Positions 17,535 to 25,904 of a stretch of 64,000 bases of DNA are shown here, piece after piece (position 1 is the first letter of the stretch; each line of letters starts with the position of its first letter). The DNA comes from an uncultured Planctomycetota bacterium (lineage in GTDB: Bacteria; Planctomycetota; Planctomycetia; Pirellulales; Thermoguttaceae). The notes beneath the pieces are model-generated. The model was not told where the DNA came from. It saw only the letters and a list, made by a program, of their open reading frames with translations, and searched no databases. The position numbers and the translations under genes are program-made. The stretch covers positions 26,639 through 90,638 of the forward strand of contig CADBQY010000112.1 of NCBI GenBank assembly GCA_902796885.1. Reading direction: 5' to 3'.

Positions 17535-19127
17535 CTAGGCGCGATGCTTGACGGCGGCGGCGACGAAATCGGCGAAGAGCGGGTGCGGTTTCGTCGGCTG
17601 CGACTTGAACTCCGGGTGATACGCCACGGCGACGAACCACGGATGGTTCGGCAGTTCCATTACTTCGAGATGGTTGCCGGTTTCTGTTTTGCCCGAAAGG
17701 ACAGCGCCCCCTTCTTCGAATTTCGCCTGATATTCGAAATCGAACTCATACCGATGGCGATGGCGCTCTTCGACCGACTCCGCCCCGTAGATTTGCGCGA
17801 CTTTCGAGCCCGGGGCGAGTTTCACCTTGCGGCTGCCGCGGCGAACGCCGTCTTCGGGGTCTTTGTCGTCTTGCAGGAGGCAGAAGATCGGATCCTCGCA
17901 AGTGCGGTCGTACTCGGTCGAATCGGCGCCGGCCATTCCCAGCACGTTCCGGCCGAATTCGATCATCGCGCTTTGGATCCCGAGCGCGACGCCGAAGAAC
18001 GGAATCCCCTTTTCGCGGGCGATCTGAACCGCCTCGACCGTTCCTTTCACCGTCCGTTCGCCGAACCCGCCGGGAACGATGATCCCGTCGACGTTTTCGA
18101 GGATCTGGCGCGTTTCCTGACGCGTGACGTTTTCGCTGTCGATTCGGCGGATCCGCACCTGGGTACGGTTCGCTCCGCCGGCGTGGTCGAGCGCTTCGTA
18201 GACCGACTTGTAGGCGTCTTTATGGTCGGCGTATCGGCCGACGACGGCGATCGTGATTTCCTGTTCCGGATTGTGCATCCGGTCGAGCATTTCGCGCCAG
18301 GCGGTCAGATTCGGCTCGGCGGCTTTCAGCCCCAAGAGGTTGACGATCGTCTCGTCCATTTTATTGGCGTGGAGCGCCATCGGGACTTCGTAAATCGAGA
18401 AATCGGCGTCCCGCTCTTCCACGACGCAATTCGCCGGAACGTTGCAGAAAAGAGCGATTTTCGCGCGTTCTTCTTCCGGAATCGGCTGTTCGGTACGGCA
18501 GACGATCATATCGGGCTGAATTCCGATCGACAGGAGCCGGCCGACGCTGTGCTGCGTCGGTTTGGTTTTAAGTTCCCGCGCGGCTTTCAGATAGGGGATC
18601 AGGGTCAGGTGAATAAAGAGGCAGTTTTGTTTGCCGATATCGTTGGCGAACTGGCGGATAGCTTCCATGTGGGGGAGCGACTCCATATCGCCGACCGTCC
18701 CGCCGATTTCGGTGATCACCACGTCGACGTCGTCCCGATCGAGGTAGGCGATTTTTTCTTTGATGATGCTCGTCACGTGCGGAATGACCTGAATGGTCGC
18801 GCCCTTGTATTCGCCGGCGCGTTCTTTTTCGCCCATTTCCTGATAGAGAAGGCCGGTCGTCCAGCTGCTGTGGCGGGTCAGGCGGTCGCTGGTAAACCGT
18901 TCGTAGTGCCCCAGATCGAGATCCGTCTCGCTTCCGTCGTCGAGGACGTAGACTTCGCCGTGCTGGAACGGGCTGAGGATTCCGGGAAGAATATTCAGAT
19001 AAGGATCAAGTTTCTGCATGCGGACGCGGAGTCCCCGGCTTTCGAGGAGCATTCCGATCGACGCGCAGGTTAAACCCTTTCCGAGCGAACTGACAACGCC
19101 GCCGGTTACAAAGATATGTTTCGTCAT
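17535..19127 (-). CDS. pyrG: CTP synthase with a missing glutaminase nucleophile
   Basis: 530 residues, full family length, with the N-terminal synthetase ([37 protein letters not shown]) and the C-terminal class I glutaminase domain. PyrG makes CTP from UTP, ATP and ammonia released from glutamine. Two normally strict motifs are altered. The nucleophile elbow, usually GICLGMQ, reads GVALGIQ, so the catalytic Cys is Ala381 (codon GCG, + strand 17985-17987). The segment usually NVDPGTMSP reads NILPGILSP at 45-53. The other triad members are present (H504, E506 in YHPEF). The enzyme may use free ammonia, or it may have another role or a functional paralogue elsewhere. The frame is otherwise intact, with no sign of decay. 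Confidence 0.93.
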   Translation of the reverse strand: MTKHIFVTGGVVSSLGKGLTCASIGMLLESRGLRVRMQKLDPYLNILPGILSPFQHGEVYVLDDGSETDLDLGHYERFTSDRLTRHSSWTTGLLYQEMGEKERAGEYKGATIQVIPHVTSIIKEKIAYLDRDDVDVVITEIGGTVGDMESLPHMEAIRQFANDIGKQNCLFIHLTLIPYLKAARELKTKPTQHSVGRLLSIGIQPDMIVCRTEQPIPEEERAKIALFCNVPANCVVEERDADFSIYEVPMALHANKMDETIVNLLGLKAAEPNLTAWREMLDRMHNPEQEITIAVVGRYADHKDAYKSVYEALDHAGGANRTQVRIRRIDSENVTRQETRQILENVDGIIVPGGFGERTVKGTVEAVQIAREKGIPFFGVALGIQSAMIEFGRNVLGMAGADSTEYDRTCEDPIFCLLQDDKDPEDGVRRGSRKVKLAPGSKVAQIYGAESVEERHRHRYEFDFEYQAKFEEGGAVLSGKTETGNHLEVMELPNHPWFVAVAYHPEFKSQPTKPHPLFADFVAAAVKHRA

Positions 19128-19211
19128 TATGATATACGGTCCTTTCTAAAACGTTCCGCGTAAATAATCTTCTCCGTCGCGACTCATATTCACGAAACGA
19201 CGAGCGTTTAC

Positions 19212-19246
19212 AAAAAAGGTGGATCGGACGGACAAGCCGTCCGATC
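19212..19246 (-). terminator. Terminator after the rhamnulokinase-like gene
   Basis: A perfect 10-bp stem GATCGGACGG/CCGTCCGATC with a five-base loop is followed on the minus strand by CACC and six T. Confidence 0.88.
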
Positions 19247-19295
19247 GGCGGTATGTTTCGAAAAATAAAAACTCATCGGTGACGGAAAAAAACGG

Positions 19296-20783
19296 TTAGC
19301 CGACAATCTTTGCGAACCGCTCGTAAGCGTCGTCCCAGAGGGCGGTTTCCTGCGGGACGTATTCGGCGACCTCGAAGCTGTCGCGGATGACCGCGCGCGC
19401 CTCGGCGATACCGGCGACGTCACCCGAGGCGACCGCCTGCATCATCACGTTCCCGATCGCCGTCGCTTCGATCGGCCCCGTCACCACGCGGCACCCCGTG
19501 GCGTTGGCCGCCGCCTGGCAGAGGAGTTTGTTGCGGATCCCGCCGCCGACGATGTGGAGCGTGTTGATCTTCGCGCCGGAGATTTTTTCGCACATCCCGA
19601 GAACCTGCCGGAACTTCATGGCGATACTTTCCAGAACGATGCGCAGGACCGTGCCGTCTTCCTGCGGAACCGGCTGACCCGTCCGCTGGGCGAACCGGCG
19701 GATCGCTTCGGGCATATCGGTCGGCGCGAGGAAATCGCGGTGATCCGGATCGATGAAGGCCGTCATCGCCGGCGCGCCGGAAGTCATGTTGTTCATGTCT
19801 TCCCAGTCGAGGTTGCGCCCCTTTTGGTTCCAGACGCGGCGGCATTCCTGGAGAAGCCACATTCCGCAGATATTTTTCAGAATCCGGGTCGTTCCGCCGA
19901 CGCCCCCTTCGTTGGTGAAATTGAACCCCGAGACGACGTCGTTGACGACCGGCCTCGGCGATTCGATTCCCATCAGGGCCCACGTTCCCAGGCTGACATA
20001 CGCCCAGTCGGTCGAGCCGACCGGACTGGCCGTCGGAACGGCCATCACGGCGCTGGCGGTGTCGTGCGAGCCGGGGAGCACGATTTTCATTCCCGAGAGA
20101 CCGCACTCTTGCGCCAGCGAAGCGCGCAGGGTTCCCAGAACGGTCCCCGGTTGCGAGACCGGCTTGAAGATGTGGGTCGGAATCCCGAACTTTTCGAGGA
20201 TTCCTTTGGCCCAGTCGCCTTTCACCGGATCGAAGAACTGCGTGGTGGTCGAGTCGGTGAACTCGTTGCTCATCTCGCCCGACAGGAGCCAGTGGAAGAT
20301 GTCGGGAATCATCATGAAGCGTTCGGCGTTGGCTTGGGCGACCGAGCCGGAGATTTTATCGGCGATCAGCTGGTAGAGCGTATTGATCTGCATAAACTGC
20401 AGGCCGGTGTTGGCGAAGATTTCGTCGCGCGAGACCGTTTTAAACGACTCTTCCATCACCCCGTCGGTCCGCGGATCGCGGTAGCAGTAGGGATTCCCCA
20501 GAAGCTTGCCGTTCTTGTCGAAGTAGCCGTAGTCAACCCCCCAGGTATCGACGCCGACGCTTTCGACCGTCGCGCCGAACTTTTCGCCCGTCAGACGGAG
20601 CCCGTTCTGCACTTCGTTCCAAAGACCGGGAAGATTCCAGTGATAGCTCCCCATCATTTCGACCGGACCGTTCATATACCGGTGAACTTCTTCGAGTTCG
20701 ATCCGTTTGCCGTCGAAATGACCGATGAGAAGACGCCCGCTGGAAGCGCCCATATCAACCGCCAGATAAGATTTTTTTGCCAT
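19296..20783 (-). CDS. rhaB: Rhamnulokinase-like FGGY carbohydrate kinase
   Basis: 495 residues. The start is ATG 20783 (MAKKSYLAVDMGASSGR) with a GAGG site; the longer in-frame ATG at 20846 falls inside the -10 box and is rejected. The FGGY kinase fold shows the phosphate-1 loop DMGASSGR, a sugar-binding DTWGVDYGY and the phosphate-2 region HIVGGGIRNKLLCQ. Best match is L-rhamnulokinase, which phosphorylates L-rhamnulose at C1, but no rhamnose isomerase or aldolase gene lies nearby, so the substrate could be another ketose or fuculose. The gene stands alone with its own promoter and terminator. Confidence 0.85.
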   Translation of the reverse strand: MAKKSYLAVDMGASSGRLLIGHFDGKRIELEEVHRYMNGPVEMMGSYHWNLPGLWNEVQNGLRLTGEKFGATVESVGVDTWGVDYGYFDKNGKLLGNPYCYRDPRTDGVMEESFKTVSRDEIFANTGLQFMQINTLYQLIADKISGSVAQANAERFMMIPDIFHWLLSGEMSNEFTDSTTTQFFDPVKGDWAKGILEKFGIPTHIFKPVSQPGTVLGTLRASLAQECGLSGMKIVLPGSHDTASAVMAVPTASPVGSTDWAYVSLGTWALMGIESPRPVVNDVVSGFNFTNEGGVGGTTRILKNICGMWLLQECRRVWNQKGRNLDWEDMNNMTSGAPAMTAFIDPDHRDFLAPTDMPEAIRRFAQRTGQPVPQEDGTVLRIVLESIAMKFRQVLGMCEKISGAKINTLHIVGGGIRNKLLCQAAANATGCRVVTGPIEATAIGNVMMQAVASGDVAGIAEARAVIRDSFEVAEYVPQETALWDDAYERFAKIVG

Positions 20784-20844
20784 GGTAAAGCCTCGTGTGG
20801 GGTGAACGTGAATGGTCCGAAAAACAGACCCGACTACGCCCCTC

Positions 20845-20872
20845 ATTTTACAGAAAAAATACCGGGAAACAA
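20845..20872 (-). promoter_or_regulatory. Promoter of the rhamnulokinase-like gene
   Basis: On the minus strand TTGTTT (20872-20867) and TAAAAT (20850-20845) are 16 bases apart, with a start expected near 20838. The rest of the 20784-21104 gap shows only a GGAG site before the next + strand gene and no other recognisable element. Confidence 0.6.
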
Positions 20873-21104
20873 TCAGGGAAGAATCATTTTTCGGGAAAAA
20901 ACCGCGCCGAGGCGATTCCGCCCGTGAAAACGGAGCAGCCGAGGCTGCGCGGTTTCTTCCGGCACGCGCGCCGGGCCGAAGAGACTGATAAATTTGCTAA
21001 AAGGGGGAAACTTTAACGATTTTACTGATGATAACGGCCCGTCGAGCCGATAAGGGATAGGGGGGACTCTCGGCCGAAAGGGGACGTTTACGGAGCGAAA
21101 GTTT

Positions 21105-22076
21105 ATGAAAAGGACGCAAATGCGAGTGATCGGTCTAGCCGCGCTTCTGATTGCGGGGGCGCTGGGGATCGTCTGTCCCGTGCGGGGCGCCGACGATGCA
21201 GCTCTCGGCGGCGATGGGTTTTCGTTCGTCCGCGACCTTTCGGACGACGCGGTGATCCGCGGCTTTGATCTTCCCTGCTCGTCGTTTCAGATCTGGGGAG
21301 ACTTTTACGTCGGGGAAGGGGATCTCGACCCGAAAGGAACCGATCTTTCGTTTGACAACGAACTGACCGGCGCGCAGATCGGTCTGAACTGGGGGCTCGG
21401 TTCGGGAATGCTCGCCACGGCGTATTACAACTACAACAGCTCCGAACTTTCGAACGATACGTTCGCCAATCGGGCGCAGACGCACCTGGGCGGGTTCGGT
21501 CTGCGCTACAATACCGGCGGGTTCTATTTCAGCCTGCTGGGAACCGCGGGGCTCGACGACTACGAGCTGACCGGCGGCGGCGACGGAGCGCTCGGCTACG
21601 ACGGCTGGCAGGCGGGGGGTTCGCTGGAGACCGGCTACTATATGCGCACCGGCGGACTGTTCACCTTAAAGCCGTTCGGGAACGTGCAATACAGCTACGT
21701 GAAATCCGACGGGATCGACCTGAACGCGCTTCGCGCGAAAGAGGAAAAGTTCAAAGCCGACGCCCTTTTTCAGACGCTCGGCGCGCGGATCGACGCCGAG
21801 CTGGGCCTGGCGACGCTCCAGGCGCGGATCGGGTGGGTTCATCAGTACCTGAAATCGGCGCCGATCCAGACCTACTGGTTCAGCCGTACCCCCGGCACCT
21901 ATACGCCGGCTCAGGCGTTCTTCGAGGGCTCGACCGGAACCGACCATTTCTGGGGCGGCGCGGGGGTGAAGTTCTCGCTGTTCGGGACGATCGCCGCCAA
22001 TCTCGACTACGACGTTCTTTTTAACAGCCGTCAGACGACGCACATGGCCAGCGCGGGACTCCTTTGGAGTTTCTGA
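21105..22076 (+). CDS. Outer-membrane beta-barrel protein, autotransporter-domain-like
   Basis: 323 residues with a signal peptide (about 1-29, ending near CPVRGA). The rest is rich in alternating hydrophobic/polar strands, Gly, Tyr and Phe, and closes with aromatic Phe (GLLWSF), the classic barrel C-terminal signature. The pattern of about 12 strands resembles an autotransporter beta-domain, yet there is no passenger domain, so this is a stand-alone barrel. It should sit in the outer membrane; its ligand is unknown. A GGAG site precedes ATG 21105. It ends at a strong terminator shared with the convergent Gly-rich protein gene. Confidence 0.8.
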   Translation: MKRTQMRVIGLAALLIAGALGIVCPVRGADDAALGGDGFSFVRDLSDDAVIRGFDLPCSSFQIWGDFYVGEGDLDPKGTDLSFDNELTGAQIGLNWGLGSGMLATAYYNYNSSELSNDTFANRAQTHLGGFGLRYNTGGFYFSLLGTAGLDDYELTGGGDGALGYDGWQAGGSLETGYYMRTGGLFTLKPFGNVQYSYVKSDGIDLNALRAKEEKFKADALFQTLGARIDAELGLATLQARIGWVHQYLKSAPIQTYWFSRTPGTYTPAQAFFEGSTGTDHFWGGAGVKFSLFGTIAANLDYDVLFNSRQTTHMASAGLLWSF

Positions 22077-22102
22077 GAAAGGGGCGCGGCGCGGGAAAAA
22101 AG

Positions 22103-22139
22103 AAAACCGGCGCGGGACCGTTCGTCCCGCGCCGGTTTT
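22103..22139. terminator. Bidirectional intrinsic terminator
   Basis: A perfect 16-bp stem from AAAACCGGCGCGGGAC to its complement encloses a five-base loop. A- and T-runs at the two ends allow action on both strands, between the barrel gene and the Gly-rich protein gene. Confidence 0.92.
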
Positions 22140-22163
22140 CGTCGGTTCCGGTTTCGCCGCCGG

Positions 22164-23183
22164 TTACTTTTGAAGTTCTTCGGTCAGTTTTTCGATGGTG
22201 GTGTCGGGTTCCTTTTCGGTTCCGCCGGACGCGAGCGCTTCTTCTTCGGCTTTGAGCTCCGCGGCTTTTTCCTGCGCGGCCTCTTCGGCGGCGATCTCTT
22301 CGGCGCGGACTTCCGCCGCTTTGATCAGTTCGGCGCTGGCCTCAAGCTGTTTGGCCGAGAACCAGGGACGGGGGGTGACGTTCCCCGCCGGCTGATAGAC
22401 TTTCTGAGCCAGATCGTCCATCGGAACTTCGTTCTCCTGATTCCAGACCGCCGCCTGGAGCGCCTGCTGATCGACGTTGTCGTCGCCGAGCATTTCGACC
22501 AGGGCGCGGGTCGTTTTATTTTCGGAGATCGTCTCGATCGGAACCAGGGCGTATTCCTGACCGCCGTACGGATCGTTCTTTCCGTGTTCGAGGCAGACGG
22601 TGCGGATCTTTTCGCGAACGGTCTTTTCGGGCGCGACGAACCAGCCGCCGCCGCGGCCGCCGCGGCCGCCGCCCCCCATACCGCCGCGGCTTCCGCCGAC
22701 CGACTGGTTGCCGCCGCCGCCCATACTTCCGCCGCGTCCGCCGCGCGGGCCGTTGGCGTTAAGTCCCATTCGGCCGGGCTGAGCGCCTCCGGGCCCCCCG
22801 AGACCAAGACCGCGGTTCTGCGCCCCCATACCGGGTCCCATGCCTCCCATGCCGGGCATACCGCCCCCCATCCCCATTCCGGGAGCCATTCCCCCGCCGG
22901 GCATTCCGCCGCCGACCCCCCACTGGGCGATCGGCACGGCGGCGAACGCCGAGGGAACGTCGATTTCGAGGGGCTGACCCGAAAGGTTTTTCACCGTCAG
23001 ATTCCCTTCGAGCGCGCCGTTTTGCTTCAGTTTCACTTCGATCAGACCTTGGTCGATCGCGTCGAAGAGTTCGACCTTTTCGGCGTCTTTTTCGGTGTCT
23101 TTAGCGCGGAGCCCGACCGGCGCGAAAGAGAGCGCCGCCGCGAGGACCGCGGTCACAATCAAGAAATTCCGTAAAACTCTCAT
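22164..23183 (-). CDS. Secreted Gly/Met-rich protein of unknown function
   Basis: 339 residues from ATG 23183. The in-frame start at 23231 is excluded because it lies in the -10 region. A signal peptide (about 1-28, to GLRAKD) is followed by a small beta-rich domain (about 30-75). A long Gly/Met/Arg low-complexity stretch spans about 88-185. A conserved-looking helical domain follows, with VCLEHGKNDPYGGQEYALVP and ALQAAVWNQENEVPMDDLAQK. The end is an acidic Ala/Glu coiled tail. The domain pair around a Gly-rich linker is a planctomycete pattern I have seen only as hypothetical. It is exported, probably periplasmic; no enzyme motif was seen. Confidence 0.75.
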   Translation of the reverse strand: MRVLRNFLIVTAVLAAALSFAPVGLRAKDTEKDAEKVELFDAIDQGLIEVKLKQNGALEGNLTVKNLSGQPLEIDVPSAFAAVPIAQWGVGGGMPGGGMAPGMGMGGGMPGMGGMGPGMGAQNRGLGLGGPGGAQPGRMGLNANGPRGGRGGSMGGGGNQSVGGSRGGMGGGGRGGRGGGWFVAPEKTVREKIRTVCLEHGKNDPYGGQEYALVPIETISENKTTRALVEMLGDDNVDQQALQAAVWNQENEVPMDDLAQKVYQPAGNVTPRPWFSAKQLEASAELIKAAEVRAEEIAAEEAAQEKAAELKAEEEALASGGTEKEPDTTIEKLTEELQK

Positions 23184-23234
23184 CGGATCTGATAACCCTT
23201 TTGAAAAAATTTCGGTATAGAATCCCCCCATCCT

Positions 23235-23263
23235 ATCATAGTCTAAGGAAGATAAGTTGTCTA
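23235..23263 (-). promoter_or_regulatory. Promoter of the secreted Gly-rich protein gene
   Basis: On the minus strand TAGACA (23263-23258) and TATGAT (23240-23235) are 17 bases apart, one mismatch each from consensus. Start is near 23228, giving a 45-base leader to ATG 23183. Confidence 0.72.
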
Positions 23264-23361
23264 CCGTTTTAGCGGTAATTTGGGGGGTTTTTTATTCTTT
23301 CGCCCGGCGAGAACCTAACGACCGTTACATTTCGCCAGTCGGGCGCGCCTTCCCGGAAAGT

Positions 23362-23970
23362 TTAGTCCGATTCGGGGAACGATTCCCGCGCTCCTTCTCC
23401 CCGGCGTTCCAGAAGGAGAGTCAGGTAACTGGCAAAGACGGGATCGGCGAGTCCCAATCGGGCGGCGGCGTCTTTTAAGGCGTCTTGCGCGGAGGTTTGT
23501 TCGCCGGCGCCGGAGATGATCGTTTCGATCTCGGTAAATTCCCCCAGATCGGGGAGGGAGTCCCGAGTCAGGTTGAAGGTACGGCCCCGAAAAGTGAACG
23601 ACGCCGATTTTCGCGTCTTGGCGATTTCGGCGAACGGTTCGTATCCGAGCCGGGTCAGGAGTCGGACCCACGCTTCTTTCCGCTCGTCGATCGGGACGTC
23701 TTCCGCCGGCGAAATCAGGGGGAGTTCGATCTCTTCGCGCGTCTTGACAACTCGGTCCCGGCGCGGCCCCTTATAGGTGATCAAAAGCCGCCGGTCGATC
23801 CGGCGGAGGCGGAGCGCTTCGCCCGTTTCGCGAAAATCGCGGCTGACCCGCTGAAAATAGAGGTCTTCTTCGAGACGGGGCGATCCGAAACGGGCGCCGA
23901 ACAACGCCTCCGCCTTCGTTTCGAAGGTCTCCGGCGCGGTCAGACGGAACTTCATTTCGACTTCGTACAT
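23362..23970 (-). CDS. CYTH-domain protein (CyaB/class IV adenylate cyclase or triphosphatase type)
   Basis: 202 residues. The signature ExExK is present at the N-terminus (YEVEMKFR), followed by the tunnel-fold pattern of charged strands: LRLRR, LLITYKGPR, REEIELPL, TRKSASFTFRG and GEFTEIETI. CYTH proteins bind a triphosphate and two metals inside an eight-stranded tunnel. Members include class IV adenylate cyclases, thiamine triphosphatases and inorganic triphosphatases, and sequence alone does not separate them here. The CyaB-like length without a CHAD domain favours the small stand-alone class. A promoter lies 40-65 bases upstream. Confidence 0.87.
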   Translation of the reverse strand: MYEVEMKFRLTAPETFETKAEALFGARFGSPRLEEDLYFQRVSRDFRETGEALRLRRIDRRLLITYKGPRRDRVVKTREEIELPLISPAEDVPIDERKEAWVRLLTRLGYEPFAEIAKTRKSASFTFRGRTFNLTRDSLPDLGEFTEIETIISGAGEQTSAQDALKDAAARLGLADPVFASYLTLLLERRGEGARESFPESD

Positions 23971-24007
23971 TGCACACTCGTTTCGGCGGGGCGGACGCTT
24001 TAAGCGT

Positions 24008-24035
24008 TTTATACCCCGCGTCGGAAAAAATGCAA
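24008..24035 (-). promoter_or_regulatory. Promoter of the CYTH gene
   Basis: On the minus strand TTGCAT (24035-24030) and TATAAA (24013-24008) are 16 bases apart. The leader would be about 30 bases. Confidence 0.6.
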
Positions 24036-24157
24036 GAGACCGCGCCTTGCGTGAAAATGGCCTGGATTTCGTCTCCCGAAAAGAGTATGCTCCGTCTCCG
24101 GAGTTTTCCCTTTAAAGCAAGGGTGTCTTACCGGCGCAAGTCGCCGCAGGAACCAAA

Positions 24158-24703
24158 ATGATGAAATTCGTAAAACAGACGGCCTTGCCGGTTCTTTTGA
24201 TCGTCGGCGCGCTCATGGCCGGGTACGCCCTGCGCCGCCCGGTTCCTATGGGGATTACGGCGACCGCTTCGAGCGAAAGTTCCGGCGCGGTCCTTTCGAC
24301 CGGCTATTTTAACAGCAGCGTCGAGGCGCTCTACTACCTCGACTCGCAGAGCGGACGCCTTTCGGCGGCGCTGATGGCGCGGAGCGATCCGGTGTTCGTT
24401 AAAACGTACACGCGGAACATCAAGGCCGACCTTTACGAGACGCTTCAGTCCTTTCCGTCCGTCCCGGTTCCCCAGCGGCCGAACTTTATTATGGTTAGCG
24501 GTGAGAGCGACGCGCGGAAAGTCGGCGCGGGCGAGACGGGAAATCTCGCCAAGTCGTTCGTCTACGTCGCCGAGACGCAGACCGGAATCGTTCTGGTCTA
24601 CATCCTGCCGCAGGAGGGTGACCGCGACCTGCCGGTCGACCGGGGCGAGATCGTCTTTTTGACGAGCGCCCGGCTCAACCAGGGGACGGGCGAAATCAGG
24701 TAG
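24158..24703 (+). CDS. Membrane-anchored protein of unknown function, first gene of the C25 protease operon
   Basis: 181 residues. An N-terminal hydrophobic segment (about 9-25) acts as signal or anchor. The rest is a small alpha/beta domain with the readable segment YYLDSQSGRLSAALMARSD and a strand-rich end. I recall similar proteins in planctomycetes with an equivalent LDYLTGRL-type motif, but no function. It ends 65 bases before the ATG of the next gene on the same strand, and the three genes to 27766 look like one operon. The start ATG-ATG at 24158/24161 has a weak CAGGAA site. Confidence 0.7.
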   Translation: MMKFVKQTALPVLLIVGALMAGYALRRPVPMGITATASSESSGAVLSTGYFNSSVEALYYLDSQSGRLSAALMARSDPVFVKTYTRNIKADLYETLQSFPSVPVPQRPNFIMVSGESDARKVGAGETGNLAKSFVYVAETQTGIVLVYILPQEGDRDLPVDRGEIVFLTSARLNQGTGEIR

Positions 24704-24767
24704 CGACGCTTTGAAAGAGTCAACAATCAGCCGAATCGATATTCCAGAAAGGTTTTCAGGGAGTTCT

Positions 24768-25904
24768 ATGCCGCGAATCACGACCATCGCTTTCAGCGCG
24801 TTTGTTCTTCTTATCGCGCTTTCGGCGCTTCCCGCCCAACAGGAAACGAATCCTCAAAGAGCCGCGGGGCGGCCGAACGCGCCGCGGAAACAGGTTCATC
24901 CGAATGTCGATCCGCAGACGGCGCGGTCGGCGGCGCAGTCCGACAATCGCCGGAGACAATCGCGCCGGAATCAGACGCCGACCGCCCGTCCCACTCAGCG
25001 CGCGCACGGGAACGCCCCGGTTCGGGTGAAAGAGCGGAGTCCGGAAAATCCGGTCCGGTTCGCCTTCGCGCCGCACGATCGGCAAACGGCGGCGTCCCGG
25101 CCGATGCCGTGGGACCAAACCCCGTCGGCCGGTGCGATCATGTCGACCTTTCTGACCGGCGAACTATCGCCGGAAGTGATCCAATGGCACGTCAACCAGC
25201 GGAAGAAGACGCTTTACGAAAAGAATCATCCCGACGAACTTGCCCGCAGCGCGCCGCGGCGGGCGGCTGACGAACGGGGCGGGTACGGCGAAATGCTCCA
25301 CCGCATGGAGTTCGCCTGGGGGAACCGTTCTCCCCGCTTCGGCGAACCGGCCGAGATGTACGGCTACGATGACGAATACGGCGGCGAATACGTCGGCGCG
25401 GATCCGTCGAACGGCTCGGTTCTCGTTCAGCTTTTAACCGGATACAAAAACGGCGAGATCAGAGAGTGGAAAGAGAACCAGACGTTCATGGCGCGCCGCG
25501 GCGCGCCTCGGGAACTTCCCGCGGCGGCGGGACGCCCGCTGCCGATGTACGCCTCGGCCCGGCCGATCCCCCAGGGGGCCCCCCTGCCGGCCGCCGAGCC
25601 GCGCGACGGGAATGTCTACGCGTCGTCCCGAGTCGCGTCGGGGAACGTCCGCCAGTCGGAGCTTTCGACGATGCCGAGCGGAGACGGTCAGGTTCGGTTG
25701 GCGACGGCCGAAGAGCCCCGCTTCGTCGACGACGGATTTCCCGCCGCCGGAGCCGCTCCGCGCCGCAATCCGATCCGCCAGGTCTCGGCGGAGTTTCGCG
25801 CTCCCGTTCCCGGGAATGTCGTCGGCCGGGGCGAAAATGTCCGCCGTTCCGGTCAGATTCGCGTCTATTCCGAAGACGAAGACGGGTGGAGTCCGGTTGA
25901 ATGA
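24768..25904 (+). CDS. Secreted Pro/Arg-rich protein of unknown function
   Basis: 378 residues from ATG 24768, which has a GGGAG site; the in-frame start at 24711 was rejected for lack of one and because the signal peptide (MPRITTIAFSAFVLLIALSA) begins here. The mature part is low in hydrophobic residues and rich in Arg, Pro, Ala and Gln, with no recognised domain except a modest conserved-looking block around 125-230 (MSTFLTGELSPEVIQWHVNQ and the Tyr/Glu-rich stretch after it). Its TGA overlaps the ATG of the C25 protease gene (ATGA), so translation is probably coupled and the product may serve that protease. Confidence 0.7.
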   Translation: MPRITTIAFSAFVLLIALSALPAQQETNPQRAAGRPNAPRKQVHPNVDPQTARSAAQSDNRRRQSRRNQTPTARPTQRAHGNAPVRVKERSPENPVRFAFAPHDRQTAASRPMPWDQTPSAGAIMSTFLTGELSPEVIQWHVNQRKKTLYEKNHPDELARSAPRRAADERGGYGEMLHRMEFAWGNRSPRFGEPAEMYGYDDEYGGEYVGADPSNGSVLVQLLTGYKNGEIREWKENQTFMARRGAPRELPAAAGRPLPMYASARPIPQGAPLPAAEPRDGNVYASSRVASGNVRQSELSTMPSGDGQVRLATAEEPRFVDDGFPAAGAAPRRNPIRQVSAEFRAPVPGNVVGRGENVRRSGQIRVYSEDEDGWSPVE

